Below the pieces are notes generated by a model that saw nothing but the letters and a program-made list of their open reading frames with translations, made no database searches and was not told the DNA's origin. DNA of 64,000 nt, from NCBI RefSeq assembly GCF_036898095.1, contig NC_090746.1:51138069-51202068 (forward strand). The letters run 5' to 3'. This stretch comes from Palaemon carinicauda (taxonomy: Eukaryota; Arthropoda; Malacostraca; Decapoda; Palaemonidae). A program made the position numbers and the translations under genes. Below are positions 33,111 to 45,859 of the stretch, piece after piece; the first letter of the stretch is position 1, and each line of letters begins with the position of its first letter.

Positions 33111-36100
33111 GAGTTGTTTGGAGATAGTTGCCGTGTATTAGAGGTATTTTGCCAGGGTATATCTTCTTCTGTGGAGCTTATTACTATTATGGTTGAAAGG
33201 AAACTTAATCTTGAAATGAGTAATAGTGCATGCGGTGCCGGTACTGAAACTGTTATTAACATTGAAATAGGCTAAATTTATCTTGAAATGCATGGGGCAT
33301 TATTCTTAAGTTGCTGCTCATGACTTGCAAAGGGCTGCTTCAGATTTGGAGCTCAATATTTTCAGCAGTCAACATTGGGTAATTTCTAGAGCTATTGCAG
33401 TTAGGAATGTTATGGTTAGGGGTTTCGTATGTCAACTAATTGTTACATTTGAAGGTCTTTCTCAAACAGTAGTTGAGAGACCAACATAAAAATACCGAGA
33501 ATATTTAGGACTTTTACCCAATTATAAACATAAATCTGTAAAGGTAGCTTATAGATTGGTATTTTTCCGCCACTAATAAAACTGCATTTAATAAGTACCT
33601 GCAAATGAAAATGTGTAAGGCTTTAAGATTTTTAGTTATTAGTTATGGTAAATCTACGGGGTATAAGGATATATTAAAAAAAAAAAAACTAAATTTAATC
33701 ATAATTGTATTTTGAATTTTATATATCAAAAATATTGAAATTGTAGATCAAATTCTCATCATTTCTTGTCTAACACTCATTTCTGGAAAAAAAATAAAAC
33801 ATTAATACACAAATTGCTCATATAAAAATAGACTTTTGAAGTTAGAATTTACTTTATTTTAGTTTGATAATAGTTTTGGAGGGCAATGTCAAGTAGTATA
33901 TAGCAGTTTTTATTCTCCGTGAACCCACGGTACATATTTGGATTTGCCAACAACAAAGCATAATTAACAATTGTAGTTATGGCTTTTTACCAACTGATAT
34001 TTTATCTTGAATTTTGACGTTTTACCAGCTTTACCTTCGACAGGTTTTGTTTAAAAGGAATTTGTACCGATGTAAATTTTTACCATCTCGTCAGTGTTGT
34101 TTCCAAAAATGATTAGTTGAAGCTCTTAATTTTTAAAATAATAGATTCAACGTTTTAATTAACTTAGTGACCTGGGTATTATTTGTATATAAATGTATTT
34201 GTTTATAGTGTAACTTTCTCAAATTCTGAGTAGCAAAGAGAAACTTTAATATGTTTAAAGGAACCGTCTCGTTACATCACGGTATACAGTATAGTGTACA
34301 CACTGGAAGCTGGTTTACTTTCAGTAAATGTCAGAGGCTAAGTTGTAGTAGTAAAATGTATAAAAATGCATATTTGAGAATTATCATAATTACGATGACT
34401 GGTCTTTATAAATAGATTCTTGGAGTTTTAGAATTAATTTTAGGAAGTGCAGGGACATAATTGAAATATCTACCAATAACAAAACTATATGGTTGTAGCT
34501 TTATTTTATAGTATTTGAATTAATGTATGTAAGCCTTTGCAATCAAACTTATAATTCAGATTTCGCGAGCCGGACTTGAATCATTACACACAGCACAATA
34601 CTAATGTGAATTAGAATTTACTAATAATTTCCTGGTTTTGATCAGCAAATTTATCAACTTAAATGTTTAATGTTAAATATGCCATCTATATAGATAAACA
34701 TATTGCAAGTATAGTTTTTCCACTTAGTTTTGTCATATGTTTGTTGCTATAAAGTGAACATGCGTTAGTCCTTCCATGCACTCCTTTTTATGTAGTTTAA
34801 ACAATTTATGTGCTTTATCGTTGCAGGGTTATTAAATATATGCTTATAAATATTCTCAAGTTGAGAGTAAAGGAAACTGATCACCGTTAATCACTTAAAA
34901 TACCAGCAATTGTTAGGTATGCAAGTTATTCTTACAGTTCCATTGCAACTAATATATAGAAAGCTTTTTTTGAAGGGTAACCCTCGAATCCCAAATAAAT
35001 TTCAGAGCTATGAAAATGTACTTCAAGACATCTGATTATCTTAACCCAAGAGTGTTTGAACGCGACTTACTGCTATAGATTATACAACACGAAAATCGTA
35101 ATTTTTGTTCAATTCATAGATGTCACGTTAATTTATGATAATTTTCCAACTATCGTACTATGATACTAGGGACAAGACTGTCATGGTAACGGAATTAATT
35201 CATCCGTGAAAAGAAAGGCGCATAAGTAGGATCACATGAATTGGGCTATCGAAATGTGCAGAATTTGCCAAAAATGTAATTTTTGTGGAACGAGGTATCT
35301 CAAGCGTTACGTTATGCAATGAGCTTGTAAAGATAATGAATAGGTACTCTAGTGTGGTATTTAGATTTTGAAACTTTGTTCGAAACATATTTTGAAACTG
35401 TATAAAATCTGAAATGAGATGGAGGGTCGCTCTAAAATTACCAAAATCTGCAGAATAGAGATTAAGGTCTTCACGGGTAATTTAATAAAGTTTAGGGTAT
35501 CTTTAAAGCAGAGTAAGGATAAAAATAGCAGTTGAAATTGAATTAGATCTAGCCAAGAACTAATTTTTAATAAAATGATTTATGGCGGTATATAATTAAA
35601 TCTTTTGAAACTATGCAGGCTGTTCATATGGTAACACTAAGACTATGTGTATCGTATTACTGGTCCACGAGAGAATTAAATACGTTTAGGGTGAGGAAAG
35701 GAATATTGCTAACCTTATCTAGTAATATGACAAGAGGTAGAAAGAGTGGTTGTGTATCCAAAGTTCACTTGTGTAACTTTAGTTAATTGGGAAACAAAGG
35801 TTTTAACTCTGTTCTTGTAAACGGTAACTCTTAAACTTAGTGATGACATGCCTAGCTTTGAATTTTCCACATTTGAAGTAAGGTTATTCGATCTTCTTTA
35901 TTAATAGTGTTTACGGATACCTTTTATATTCTTAGGTTTTACAAGTCTTAGGTTTTTTATTTAAGAAGGGATATTATAAAGGTCATTATACGGTTTGTGT
36001 AAAAATAGGTTATCATCTTCCAATATTTCTAATATATATTTCCAATTTCAGAATCGCAAATGGAATCACGACTTGGAAATATTATCCTACAGACCAAAAT

Positions 36101-37198
36101 GACCAAGGAATATTGGTGATATGAAAAAGTCAACAGTTCCAGCATGCGGTTTGAGACCTTCATACACAGCGACAGCGTCTCATATGGTTGTCATCTTCTG
36201 TATGCAATCGGGAGACGGAAGGAGGTAGATTTGACCAGTCATTAGTTCAGAATGACCCACCTTCACTCGTGAGGGTGGCAAGTTTTGAACTAGTGACACA
36301 TGGTTTCTTTCCTTATACTTATCTCCCGTAGCATATAGAAGATGCAACCATAACCTGTATTGAAAAGAGGCGGAGGTGGATGTGTTACTGACTAATTCCC
36401 ATGAGTTTAGAAACTCCCCAACTTTAAGTTTACATAATTTCTCTTTATGAATAATCTTTCTTTTAAACAAAAAATTTAAATGTCATTCTGGTTGATAATT
36501 AAAAATCAATATGACTTTATCTCTTTAATTGAAAATACATCACTGATTCTCCGTTGTAGACAGATCTACTGGCCGTTTCTGTTTTCTTACCTATGGAATA
36601 ATATCTATGCAATACAGGAGAAGAGATTTTTTTTCCCTATTGTAATGAACACTTAAAATATCTGGAATCTCAAAATTTCTTGAGCTTGAAATACGAGACG
36701 ACTCTATAATAGTAGTTTTTGAAATCAACACAAATCAGTTTTATTTTTATATTTACATCGTAGTTAAAAACAGCTTACCACGATCGACTGCTAGATGAGT
36801 TTTCCCAAATCTGCCATGATTATCGGTTGTGAGCCGGGAAAAGTAGCTTTGAGCTTTGTGGTCAAGCAATAGGGCATAGGAAGCCAGTCGCGACCGGGAG
36901 GAAAACTATAATTTGAATAATGATGGAGTTTAAAGGACGAGTAAATTTGTTACTAATTTCATACTGTTCAACAAAACATTTATCCTCCACCCTCTTCTAT
37001 ATTTCTCCTTTCGTTAAATTCATTAGAAAGTTTTCTAAGGACTTCAGCTTAAATTCGCTCTGGAATGGAAATGTTGGATATTGGAAGAGATACTTCCAAG
37101 ACCAAACTTATGCCTACTATGCAATGTATGGGGTGCACTGACCCCCCCAAATCCTCCATATGAACTGCAATGTACCGTAACAAAAGCAAGTTTGAAAA
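33111..37198. other. About 4 kb with no gene seen
   Basis: AT-rich sequence. Frames of 62-96 codons (for example 35200-35388 and 36180-36470, minus) have no recognisable features. A weak tRNA-like string near 36270-36300 was not convincing. Confidence 0.5.
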
Positions 37199-37297
37199 CT
37201 ATCAAAGGCATCAAACCGAAAGAGTACAGAAATACACTCCTTATAAAAAACTAATCAATATCCCTGAAAACTAGAACCATTTTGAAAATTGACACTA

Positions 37298-37361
<64 letters not shown>

Positions 37362-37460
37362 AAGGCATCCAACCGAAAGAGTACAGAAATACACTCCTTA
37401 TAAAAAAAACTAATGAATATCCCTGAAAACTAGAACCATTTTAAAAATTGACACTAGAAA
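37199..37460 (+). repeat. 100-bp direct duplication flanking a (TA)n tract
   Basis: ATCAAAGGCATCAAACCGAA and the following 100 bases up to TTGACACTAGAA occur at 37199-37300 and again at 37359-37460, differing by a few bases. The TA tract (about 37301-37358) sits exactly between them. Confidence 0.93.
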
Positions 37461-38110
37461 ACATGAGCTGTGATAGTTTGGGAAATGGGGGAGTTGTATG
37501 GGCCTTGAAAACGTGATCTCTGAGAGTTTTAGAAATGGGAGAGTTGTATGGGTCTGGATAACATGAGCATTGAGAGTTTGAGAAACGGGAGTTTTTTGGG
37601 TCTCGAAAACGTAAGTCGTTAAGAGTTTGGGAAATGCAGGAGTTGTTAGGGTCTTGAAAACGTGAGCTATGATAGTCTGAGAGATGGGAGAGTTGTATGT
37701 TTTTGGAAAATGCAAACCCTGAGAGTTTGAAAAAACGGGATAGTTGTATGAGTCAACAAAACATGATCCGGGAGTTGTATGGGTCTAGAAAATGTGACCC
37801 ATAAGAGTTTGAGAAATGGGGGAGTTGTATGGTCCCAGAAAACAAACCGTGAGAGTTTGAGAAACGTCGTAGTCGTATGGCCTGAGAAACGTGAGCCGTG
37901 AGATTTTGGGAAACAATAGAGTTGTATGGGTCTGGTAAACGTGAACTTTGAGTCTGAAAACGGGAGAGTTGTATGGGTGTGGAAAACATGTCCCGTGAGA
38001 GTTTGGGAAACGGGAGAGTTGTATGGGTCTGGAACACGTGAATCATGAGTTAGAGAAACTGGATAGTTGTATGGGTTTGGGAAACTCACGCCGTGAAATG
38101 TTAGAAACCA
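37461..38110 (-). repeat. Roughly 50-bp minisatellite (B), left segment
   Basis: Units of about 45-55 bp built on GAGAGTTGTATGGGTCTGGA, AAACGTGAGCCGTGAGAGTT and TGAGAAACGG. Units vary strongly. Minus-strand frames of 97-162 codons with a repeated SRFxxPYNSPVSQTL-like pattern are repeat products. Confidence 0.92.
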
Positions 38111-38780
38111 AAAATAAATTATAGAGGTAAGAGTTGCAAGAGAAGTGGAAAGCAAAACTGTTTCATTATAAGGATTACAGTTAACGTTAAATTAATTAAT
38201 TCAATCAGAAAGGATTGATATTTGTGTCCGACTGTGGGGAATAGCCGTTCGGTCGTTAGCTTGACTCGAAGCTTTACCTATTTTTCTTAATAAATTAAAA
38301 GTAAATAACTTAATGCTACTTAGTATAATAACTATTAGCGTTAATGATAAGTAAAATGAATAATAAAATCAAACTTATGAATTAAATGACTTAAATTAGT
38401 AATTGCCTAATAGGCCTTAAGTTCGCGCGTGCGTAATATGTACCTGTCAAGTAAATTACCTCGAAGGTTACCACAGCCACGGCGAACAGTTCCAATAAAA
38501 AGTACTCAGTGGAAAGGCCGGCATCTTCATAGGATATTAACTCCGAACAAAACTAAACGTTCAACACCCAAGACTACGACAATTTTGGAAGACTTCAACG
38601 TCTACCTTGTGATAAGTGATCTGCATTATTCTGTATCTTAGGACATGTCTGGGGAAAAGGGTAATGTAGGGCAATATCACAAAGTATTACTAGTGGATCT
38701 ACTATTTGATGTAAGTTGTTTTGGGTTTTGAGTAATTGTTTTGTTTATTAAATATAAATAAGGTTGGAATTAAAATAAAT
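38111..38780. other. Unique 670-bp segment interrupting minisatellite B
   Basis: No minisatellite units here. The segment is AT-rich, with a 70-codon plus-strand frame (38429-38641) that I do not recognise. It may be an insertion, but no terminal repeats or target duplication were found. Confidence 0.5.
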
Positions 38781-39754
38781 TCCAACAGAAAGTTTGAGAA
38801 AATGGGGAGCTGTGTGTCTGAAAAATGTGAGCCGTAAGAGTTTGGGAAACGGGGAGTTATATGGCCCTGGAAAACGTGTCATGAAAGTTTGGGAAACAGT
38901 GTAGTTGTATGGGTCTGGAAAACGTGAGCTGTGAGACTTTGGGGAAGAGTGGAGTTGTATGTATCTGGAAAATTTTAACCGTGAGAGTTTGAGAAACACG
39001 GGGAGTTGTATGAGTCTGGAAAACATAGAGCTGTGGGTCTGGGATACGCTAGAGTGGTACGCGTTTGAAAAATTTGAGCCGGGATAGTTTGGGAAACAGG
39101 AGTTGCATTGGTCTAGAAAACGTGAGCCATGAGAGTTTTGGAAGCGGGGAGTTGTATGGGTCTGGAAAATGTGAACCACGAGTCTTTGAGAAACGGGTAG
39201 TTGTATGGGTCTGGAAAACATGAGCCGGGATAGTTTGGTAAATGGGGCAGTTGTATGGGCCTTGAAAACATGATCTCTGAAAGTTTGAGAAATGGGAGAG
39301 TTGCATGGGTCTGGAAAACGTGAATCTTGAGAATTTGAGAACTAATGTAATTGTATGAGTCTACAAAACACGATTCCTATGAGTTTGGGAAATGGGAACC
39401 ATGAGAGTTTGAGAAACTGAGAAATTGTATGGGTCTGAGGAATGTGAGCTGTAAGTGTCTGGGAAATGGGAGAGTTGTATGGATCTGGAAAACGTGAACC
39501 ATGAGATATGGGGGAGTTGTATGGGCCTAGAAAAAGTAAGCCGTCAGAGTTTGAGAAACGGGAGTTGTATGGCCCTGGAAAACGTGAGTTGTGAGTGCTT
39601 TAGAAATGGCATGGTTGTATGGGTCTGGAAAAGGGAGCTGTGAGACTTTGAGAAGCAGGCGAGTTGTATGGGTCTGGTAAAACGTGAGCTGTGAGTGTTT
39701 AAGAAATGGGAGAGTTGTATGGTTTCGGAAACAGAAGCCTTGAGTTTGATAAAT
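38781..39754 (-). repeat. Minisatellite B, middle segment
   Basis: The same unit family as 37461-38110 (GGGAGTTGTATGGGTCTGGA and AACGTGAGCCATGAGAGTTT). It stops at 39754, where the DIRS element begins, and resumes at 46573. Confidence 0.92.
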
Positions 39755-39962
39755 ATGACAAATTTCGTAGATAATTTGTATTTTTCCTTACCATACAAAC
39801 CTTAGCTATTTACATGGGGTATTATTTTGGCGGAGCTGGAATGACGAGCCATTAAATTTTAACGAGGGTTAACTACCCCCTTGCTAGTTAGCAGGGGGGT
39901 AGGGAAGGGGTAGCTAGCTACCCCTCTCCCCCCTCACACACTGTGAATAGCTCAATTCACTT
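39755..39962. repeat. Left inverted terminal repeat of DIRS copy B
   Basis: From about 39820 inward it is the reverse complement of 46390-46520 (CGGAGCTGGAATGACGAGCC, then AATAGCTCAATTCACTT). The outermost 65 bp (TGACAAATTTCGTAG onward) differs from the right end but matches the ICR. Confidence 0.92.
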
Positions 39963-40014
39963 AAAGTTAGGACTTGACTTGGGGGACAGGGGTGGCGGGT
40001 AACATTTGCGTAAA

Positions 40015-40115
40015 TAGCTAAGGTTTGTATGGTAAGGAAAAATACAAATTATCTACGATATTTGTCATTTGTTTCGTAACCGAATACAAACCACGCTATT
40101 TACATGGGGTGACTT
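40015..40115. repeat. Internal complementary region of DIRS copy B
   Basis: The left half (AAATAGCTAAGGTTTGTATG to GATATTTGTCAT) is the reverse complement of 39756-39817. The right half (TTGTTTCGTAACCGAATACA to GCTATTTACATG) is the reverse complement of 46530-46572. The two meet at about 40067-40071. Confidence 0.93.
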
Positions 40116-40619
40116 AACCCTTAGGAAGGGTGGAAAGTCCCCAGCCTACTGGCTTTGGCTTTACCCGGGAACTCCGATTCCGAGTGATTAGTACTCAAGG
40201 AACGGGAGTCCCTACCCTCGCACGTTTGTCATTATTGACAATTGTGCGGCCTACAAAGATCGTGTGTGAAGGAAAAACGTGACTCGTCCTAGGCAGTTGA
40301 CCTGGAGATCCCTATGTGGAATTCTAGGTTAGGACGTTCCCAATACCACCTCGTCAGGGTATGGGGGACGCGACAGTGTTAAGGTTAATACTAGGAGCAC
40401 AAGGGAGCATGGTTTACCTGCAGAGGTTGAGGTCAGCTATGCAGAGACCGGGATGCTGCTTTCCCCAAAAGAGGGGAGAATGAAGAAAGAAGTAAGGGCC
40501 AGACATACTCTTTCATTCACGCAGACTAATACCGGGTACAATGCCCCCAACCTTCTGCTGCTTGTCCAATGAGGAGCCTGAGGTTTAAACCAGCTGTTGT
40601 GCAGCCACCACAGGACCAA

Positions 40620-41640
40620 CATACAAGGTCTCGAGGTTCCTGTGGGTCACGTCCTACAGGTAGTGGGCTATGAAAGTCGTCTGACATTTCCAGAACCCAG
40701 CTTACAAGACCTGCGTTACTGAATAGTTCTTCTTGAAGGCCAGGGACGTAGCAAACACCCCCGACGTCGTGGGTCTTAGGGTGACGTCACGGAGGAGAGT
40801 CCGGATATACGGCGTTGATGATCACCTTCCGACTCCAAGCCGAAATGGTGTTCTTGGTGACTCTCCTCTTCATCCTCCCTGTGCTCACAAACAATGCATG
40901 CACATGAGGATGGACTGCAGCTGTTCTATTAAGGCGGCTCCTCAGACTTCTGATTGGACAAAACAGCAGAAGGTCAGGGTCGCCTGTTACAGAACATAGA
41001 CTCATCGCCCTGAAGGAGTCGAAATTCGATCCGACACCTCAGGGTTCCAAGTCCTGGCAATGAACTCAGGGACAAACCTGAACATTACCTCCCCCATCCT
41101 CCAGAATGGGAGACGTCGTAGGAGAGACCATGAAGTTCACTAACTCGTTTGGCCGAAGCCAACGCGAGTAGGAACACGGTTTCCCACATCAGGAGGCGAT
41201 CAGACGTCTGGCGTAATGGTTCAAACGGGCTCTCTTCAGGGCTCTGAGAACCTGAACCTTGTTCCAAGTTGGAGGGCAGACCTCCGACTGAGGGCAGGTA
41301 AGCTCATAGCTACGTATGAGTAGGGAAAAGTTCCATTAAGAGGAAAAAGTCCAATCCCTTCAGCCTAAAGACTAGGCTTAAGGCTGAGCGATAGCCTTTC
41401 CCCGCCGAGACGGGAAGGCGTATTTCTTCCCGTAATACACAAGAAAATTCCGCTATTTCTGGAATAGTGGCATCGAGTGGAGAGATACCCCTTCCATGAC
41501 ACCAACCACAGAGGACTCTTCACTTCGCCTGGTAGACATAGACGGAGGATTTGCGCAGGTGTTGGGACATCCTGCCCGCAACCTGTTGCGAAAAAAACCT
41601 CTTTGTTGAGGAGACGCTGGGTAGTCTACAGGCGTGAAGC
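40620..41640 (-). pseudogene. Tyrosine recombinase of DIRS copy B
   Basis: Minus-strand sequence starts with QHLRKSSVYVYQAKW (core-binding side, about 41560-41520), continues through MWETVFLLALASAKRVSELHG (about 41190-41130; catalytic Arg in AKRVSEL) and ends with LAFKKNYSVTQVL, a stop, and FIAHYL, where the Tyr is at the expected place for the nucleophile (about 40690). Such enzymes insert DIRS circles in place of a DDE integrase. At least two stops and several frame changes make it inactive. The middle is poorly preserved. Confidence 0.75.
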
Positions 41641-42420
41641 CGAAGCGACGCTAAGGCTATGTGATAGATGTTGCTGTGTGGATGTTTGAGTATCTCGTGT
41701 CGTGGAGGTAGTTCTATCGGGTGTTCCGATAGAAGCTGCAGAAGGTCCGGGATCCATTCTGCAAGATACCACAGCGGAGCTATTAGAGTCATGGGAAGGT
41801 TGACCGATAGTCTGGTCTTGTTGAGCACCCTTCTCCTCAGACAGAAAAGTGGGAAGGAGAATACGTCGATGTTGTCCCACCTGTGCTGAAACGTATCCTG
41901 CCAGAGAGCCTTGGGGTACGGGACTGGAGAGCAGTAGCGGGGCCGCATGAAATTCAAGGCTGTCGCGAACAGGTCCACAGTCGGGGAACCCTGCAAAGTC
42001 AAGACTTTGTTGGCTATCTGAGGATCCCAAGACCACTCGGTACTCACTATCTGCATTGCTCTGTTCAGGCTGACGGCGAGCACATTCCTCTTGTCAGGAA
42101 TGAAGAGAGCCGAAAGTGAAATCGAGTGAATCTTGGACCATCTCAGATTCTCTACTGCAAGATGGGATAGCTGTCGAAACAAGGTACCTCCCTGCTTGTT
42201 GAGGTAAGCCACTACTGTGGTGTTGTCGCTCATTGCCACCACGGAGTGGCTGTCAGGGTCTGTTGGAACCATTGAAGAGCCAGGGATGCGGCCTTCATTT
42301 CTAGCAGGTCGATGTGCAGGTACCTTCTGATTCTGACCAGAGGCTGAGGTTCTCTGAGAGACCGAAACACAGCCCCTTGAACTAGTAGGTCCTGTTGTCT
42401 AGGCTGAATCTTAGGGACTT
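41641..42420 (-). pseudogene. RNase H of DIRS copy B
   Basis: Minus-strand reading gives RYLHIDLLEMKAASLALQWF (about 42330-42270) and after a frameshift a 250-codon frame (42272-41520) with DNTTVVAYLNKQGGT, the typical DIRS RNase H block, followed by LFIPDKRNVLAVSLNR and VDLFATALNF. This order (LEMKA, DNTT.VAYLNKQGG, VDLFA) is what DIRS elements show between RT and recombinase. The frame then runs into the recombinase. One frameshift near 42270 breaks it. Confidence 0.82.
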
Positions 42421-42760
42421 TTGGAAGACAGATGGATTGGGATCTGGAAGTACGCGTCCTTCAGATCCAATGTGTATATGAAGTCTTGTGATCTCACTAC
42501 AAGACCGACGGTGTCCACTGTCTCCCTGCTGAAACGAGTTTACTTGACAAACTTGTTCAGAGTTGAGAGGTCGACGACTGGTCTCCAGCTTCCAGACGCC
42601 TCTTTACAAGAAAGAGACGAAAGAAGAAGTCCGGGGAGCCGTCGACGACCTCCTGGAGAGCCTCCTTCTTGAGCATGGTGACAACTTCTGCTCGAAGAGC
42701 CAACCCTTTTGCCGATCACATAGCAAAAGGGGGCTCAGTGACCCAAGATTCGTTGTCAAG
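42421..42760 (-). pseudogene. RT of DIRS copy B, catalytic core deleted
   Basis: The minus strand reads LRAEVVTMLKKEALQEVV, FLVK, then after frameshifts SGSWRPVVDLSTLNKFVK and FIYTLDLKDAYFQIPIH (first catalytic Asp). The next codons already belong to sequence just before RNase H (SPKIQPRQQDLLVQ). About half of the RT, with the YLDD motif, is missing. Upstream, DNESWVTEPPF is the usual linker to Gag. Confidence 0.78.
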
Positions 42761-45700
42761 GGAGTTAGGGATGCTATGAACGGGACACAAAAACCTTGGC
42801 TGAACACGGAGATCGTTCAGGAATCGAGCTCGAGTGGCTGTCACTTGAAGGAGCCACTCCAGGTATCCCTCCCTCCCCCCCTGGGGAATGCCAGAAGGGG
42901 ATGCTACTCCTTCTTTTAGGATTATTGCCTTCCCTGGCGGGCTCTTAGCCCTTCGTTCCCGACAGGAGTGTGGGGAAGCTGCATAGAACGCCCTGTCCAG
43001 CTGCCCGAGCTGGTCCTAATGTCCTGGGCCGACGAAGCTGTAGCAGTTGTGGCGCTGGAGGTCTGTACGGACCGTATATAAGAGCCTTGGAGGAGAATCG
43101 TGATACGATCTCTCCACTCCTCAGCCGTTTGCTCCTTGTCCTAGGGCTGAATCAAGCCCTTCCATGGATGAAAGGACGTCTGGGATGCCGATATCCATAG
43201 TAGGGACCTTCGAGAGAAAGCTTCCCGGCCACAGCATCACGGTCTCGACCTCGAGCTTGACTCCAAGTTCGACACTTGGTGTCGGAAAAATAATGGAGTC
43301 CGTGCTTGAACAAGGAGGAAAAGTTCCAGGAACCTACCGGAGTTCCTAGTTTAAATGCTCGGGTTACGCGTAGATGGCCAGAGATTCAAGCTCGAAGGCC
43401 ATCCACAAGGAACTCTTGCGACTTCCTCCTGGCTCAAGATTCCCGAAGTCGAGGATGTCAGATGCCGGGTGGAGAGCTTCTCGAGGGAACCAATCCCAGG
43501 AACGCCGTTGCACAGAATGGAAGAGAGGAAGGGCCACATGAGGCTATCCCATGATCTCCAAGTATTCCCCCTGTTGATGGCTGACAGACGCCGTGTCAGC
43601 AGCTATCTTCGAAGGAAGAGGGATCAGGTGATCCTACGAGAGATGATGGGGCCTGCCTGAAAAAGGGGGGAAGAATGTTACCCAGACCCTTCTGACGATT
43701 CTTCTTGTTTCTGTATGTCTCATGTTCTGCGCTCACCGGACAAAGATCGTGACATGCATAGGCGCGCGAATGCGTGCATGCACGCGGGAACGCGTGAACG
43801 CGTGGGTACGGTCAGAAGGCCATTAATTGTGCGTGCATGCGTGTGAGCACGCAGGCATACTGGCGTGCGGGCTCGCGGGCGCGCAGGCGTTGGCTGGACA
43901 GGAACAGGAGATTTCTTGGGGAGCGTGGGCACGTAGGAGCACGGACTCAAGAAAGAACGTGTGCACGCATGTGTGAATGCGGGTAGGCACGCGGGAGCGC
44001 TGGTGCGCGAGTGCTCAGACTCTTGACTAAGTCCAGAAGCGCAGGGGAACGTCGGCCAGGAGAGCGCGTTAGCGAGCGCCCCTTCTTAGGGTCTGCAGGA
44101 ACCAAGGCATGCTGACGTGAAGGGCGAGCTGCAGAAGATCGTGGGCGCGGTTGCGCCAAACTAAGAAGGTGCTCAGCAAAAGAAGGGCGCGCAGGAGCAA
44201 CTGGGCGCGCAGGGATCAATGGGCGATCAGGAGAGCGCGAGCGAGGCAAAGGAGAACCCTTGCGTTCATCAGGACCAGGTGAGCATGGGCGCACAGGGCG
44301 CGCATCAGGCACAAGCACAATGAGTGCTTGCGCGCGGGCGAGTGCTTGAGCGCAGGAGAATGATGGTGCGCAGTGCGCGCATCAGGAAGGCGCTGCAACT
44401 TCTCTGGAGGATGAGAGCGCCCAGGAGAGAGCTGGCGAGCAGGAGATTACTGGCGCGTTGGAGAGCGCTGCAACTTCTCAAGAAGATGAGAGCGCCCAGG
44501 AGAGCGCTGGCGAGCAGGAGATCGCTGGCGCGTTGGAGAGCGCTGCAACTTCTCTGGAAGGTGAGAGCGCCCAGGTGAGCGCTGGCGAGCAGGAGAGCGC
44601 CCAGGTGAGCGCTGGCGAGCAGGAGAGCGCTGGCGAGCAGGGGAGCGGTGGCGAGCAGGAGATCGCTGGCGCATTGGAGAGCGCTGGCGAGCAGGAGATC
44701 GCTGGAGCGTTGGAGAGCGCTGTAACTTCTCTGGAAGATGAGAGCGCCCAGGTGAGCGCTGGCGAGCAGGAGATCGCTGGCGCGTTGGAGAGCGCTGGCG
44801 AGCAGGAGAGCTAGAGCTCCATTGCACGCAAGCGCTCAGGTGGGCGCGCAGGGGAACCCTGCGTAGGCGCCCAAAGCACGTCAGCAGCCAGGAACGGTGA
44901 AGGGAGGTCTGGTAGGTGTAGGGGATCGCGAACGATCCGCAGGATGTTGCAGTGACGATCCTCTCCAGACGAGACGGGTCCTCCACAGGGGAGGAGACGA
45001 AGATCCAAAGAGGCACCTCCTAACTCCCTTGTAGGGAGAAGGAAGACCTCTCTCGCGAAGAGGGCGAAGCGAAGGCGACCTCTGGGTAGGAAGACGGGTC
45101 ATCCGTCCTCTGAAGAGGAGTCTCTGTGGTGAACTTCCCTCACGGGGAAGAAACACTCGCAGGAGAGACCGGAGGACTCAAGTGCCCCCCGAAGGAGACT
45201 GAGCCTTCTGCAACAACAGCAACACGAGGCCTCCGAAGAGGGATCTCTGTGGTGAGCTTCCCCCACGGGGAAGAAACACTCGCAGGAGAGACTGAGGACT
45301 CAGCTGCCCCCAAGGGGGAGCCCAGAGGCCTGACGGGTCAACAAGTGACCTGAGAGCCAACCTCCGAAGAGGCGCCCCTGTAGCTGCTCAGCCCCTTGAA
45401 CGTAGCCGCAGATGCAACCGCTCAGCCCCAAGAGCATAGTTGCACAATATCAATTATAAATTATTAAGGTAAGAGAAGTTTCCCCCGAAAGAGAAACAAC
45501 TCAAACCTGGGAAAGGAACCTCCCTCGGAAGGGAAGTGTCCCCACCCAAGGAGGCGAGCCTCCTGAGAGTTCTAAGATGACCTGAGGAGCTGTCGGTATC
45601 ACGGGAGGACTTCCAGGAGGAGAGATACGCCCCTGACGAAGATCCAAAGAGGAGGCAGTCACAGCCGACTCCACGAGTACCCACAAGACAGCTCTGCTTC

Positions 45701-45859
45701 GTAGACCCATAGGCAAACGAAAAGCAAATCATTAACTGTGAAAAAATAAACAGTAATTAGTTAACATTCATTCCCCCGGGAAGACTCCGAAGAGGAACCC
45801 GAGGGAAAAACACAAGAATTACATAACGGGCAAGCACCCTCCACCTCACCTATACTCAT
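42761..45859 (-). pseudogene. Gag region of DIRS copy B
   Basis: An ATG at 45859 (minus) opens MSIGEVEGACPLCNSCVF, a start with paired cysteines. Downstream frames are broken but hold basic, Pro/Ser-rich sequence, a long Arg-Ser-Pro repeat (44815-44380) and a His/Arg-rich part (44320-43730). The end near 42990-42770 links to RT. DNA is GC-rich (GCGC strings) unlike the flanks. Because of many frame changes I cannot give a reliable protein. Confidence 0.55.
44380..44815 (-). repeat. 18-bp-based repeat encoding RSPARQ-type hexamers in DIRS Gag
   Basis: Plus-strand units such as GAGCGCTGGCGAGCAGGA recur many times, mixed with CTGCAACTTCTCTGG segments. On the minus strand they encode runs of RSPARQ with RSPTRQ and RSPGRS variants, within a 189-codon frame at 44447-45016. 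Confidence 0.85.

Noticed and set aside
36260..36300. tRNA-like string GGCAAGTTTTGAACTAGTG
   Set aside because: The match to a B-box is weak and no A-box is paired with it.
44458..44814. 118-codon plus-strand frame rich in Glu, Ser and Gln
   Set aside because: It is the reverse reading of the RSPARQ repeat in DIRS Gag; the element is coded on the minus strand.
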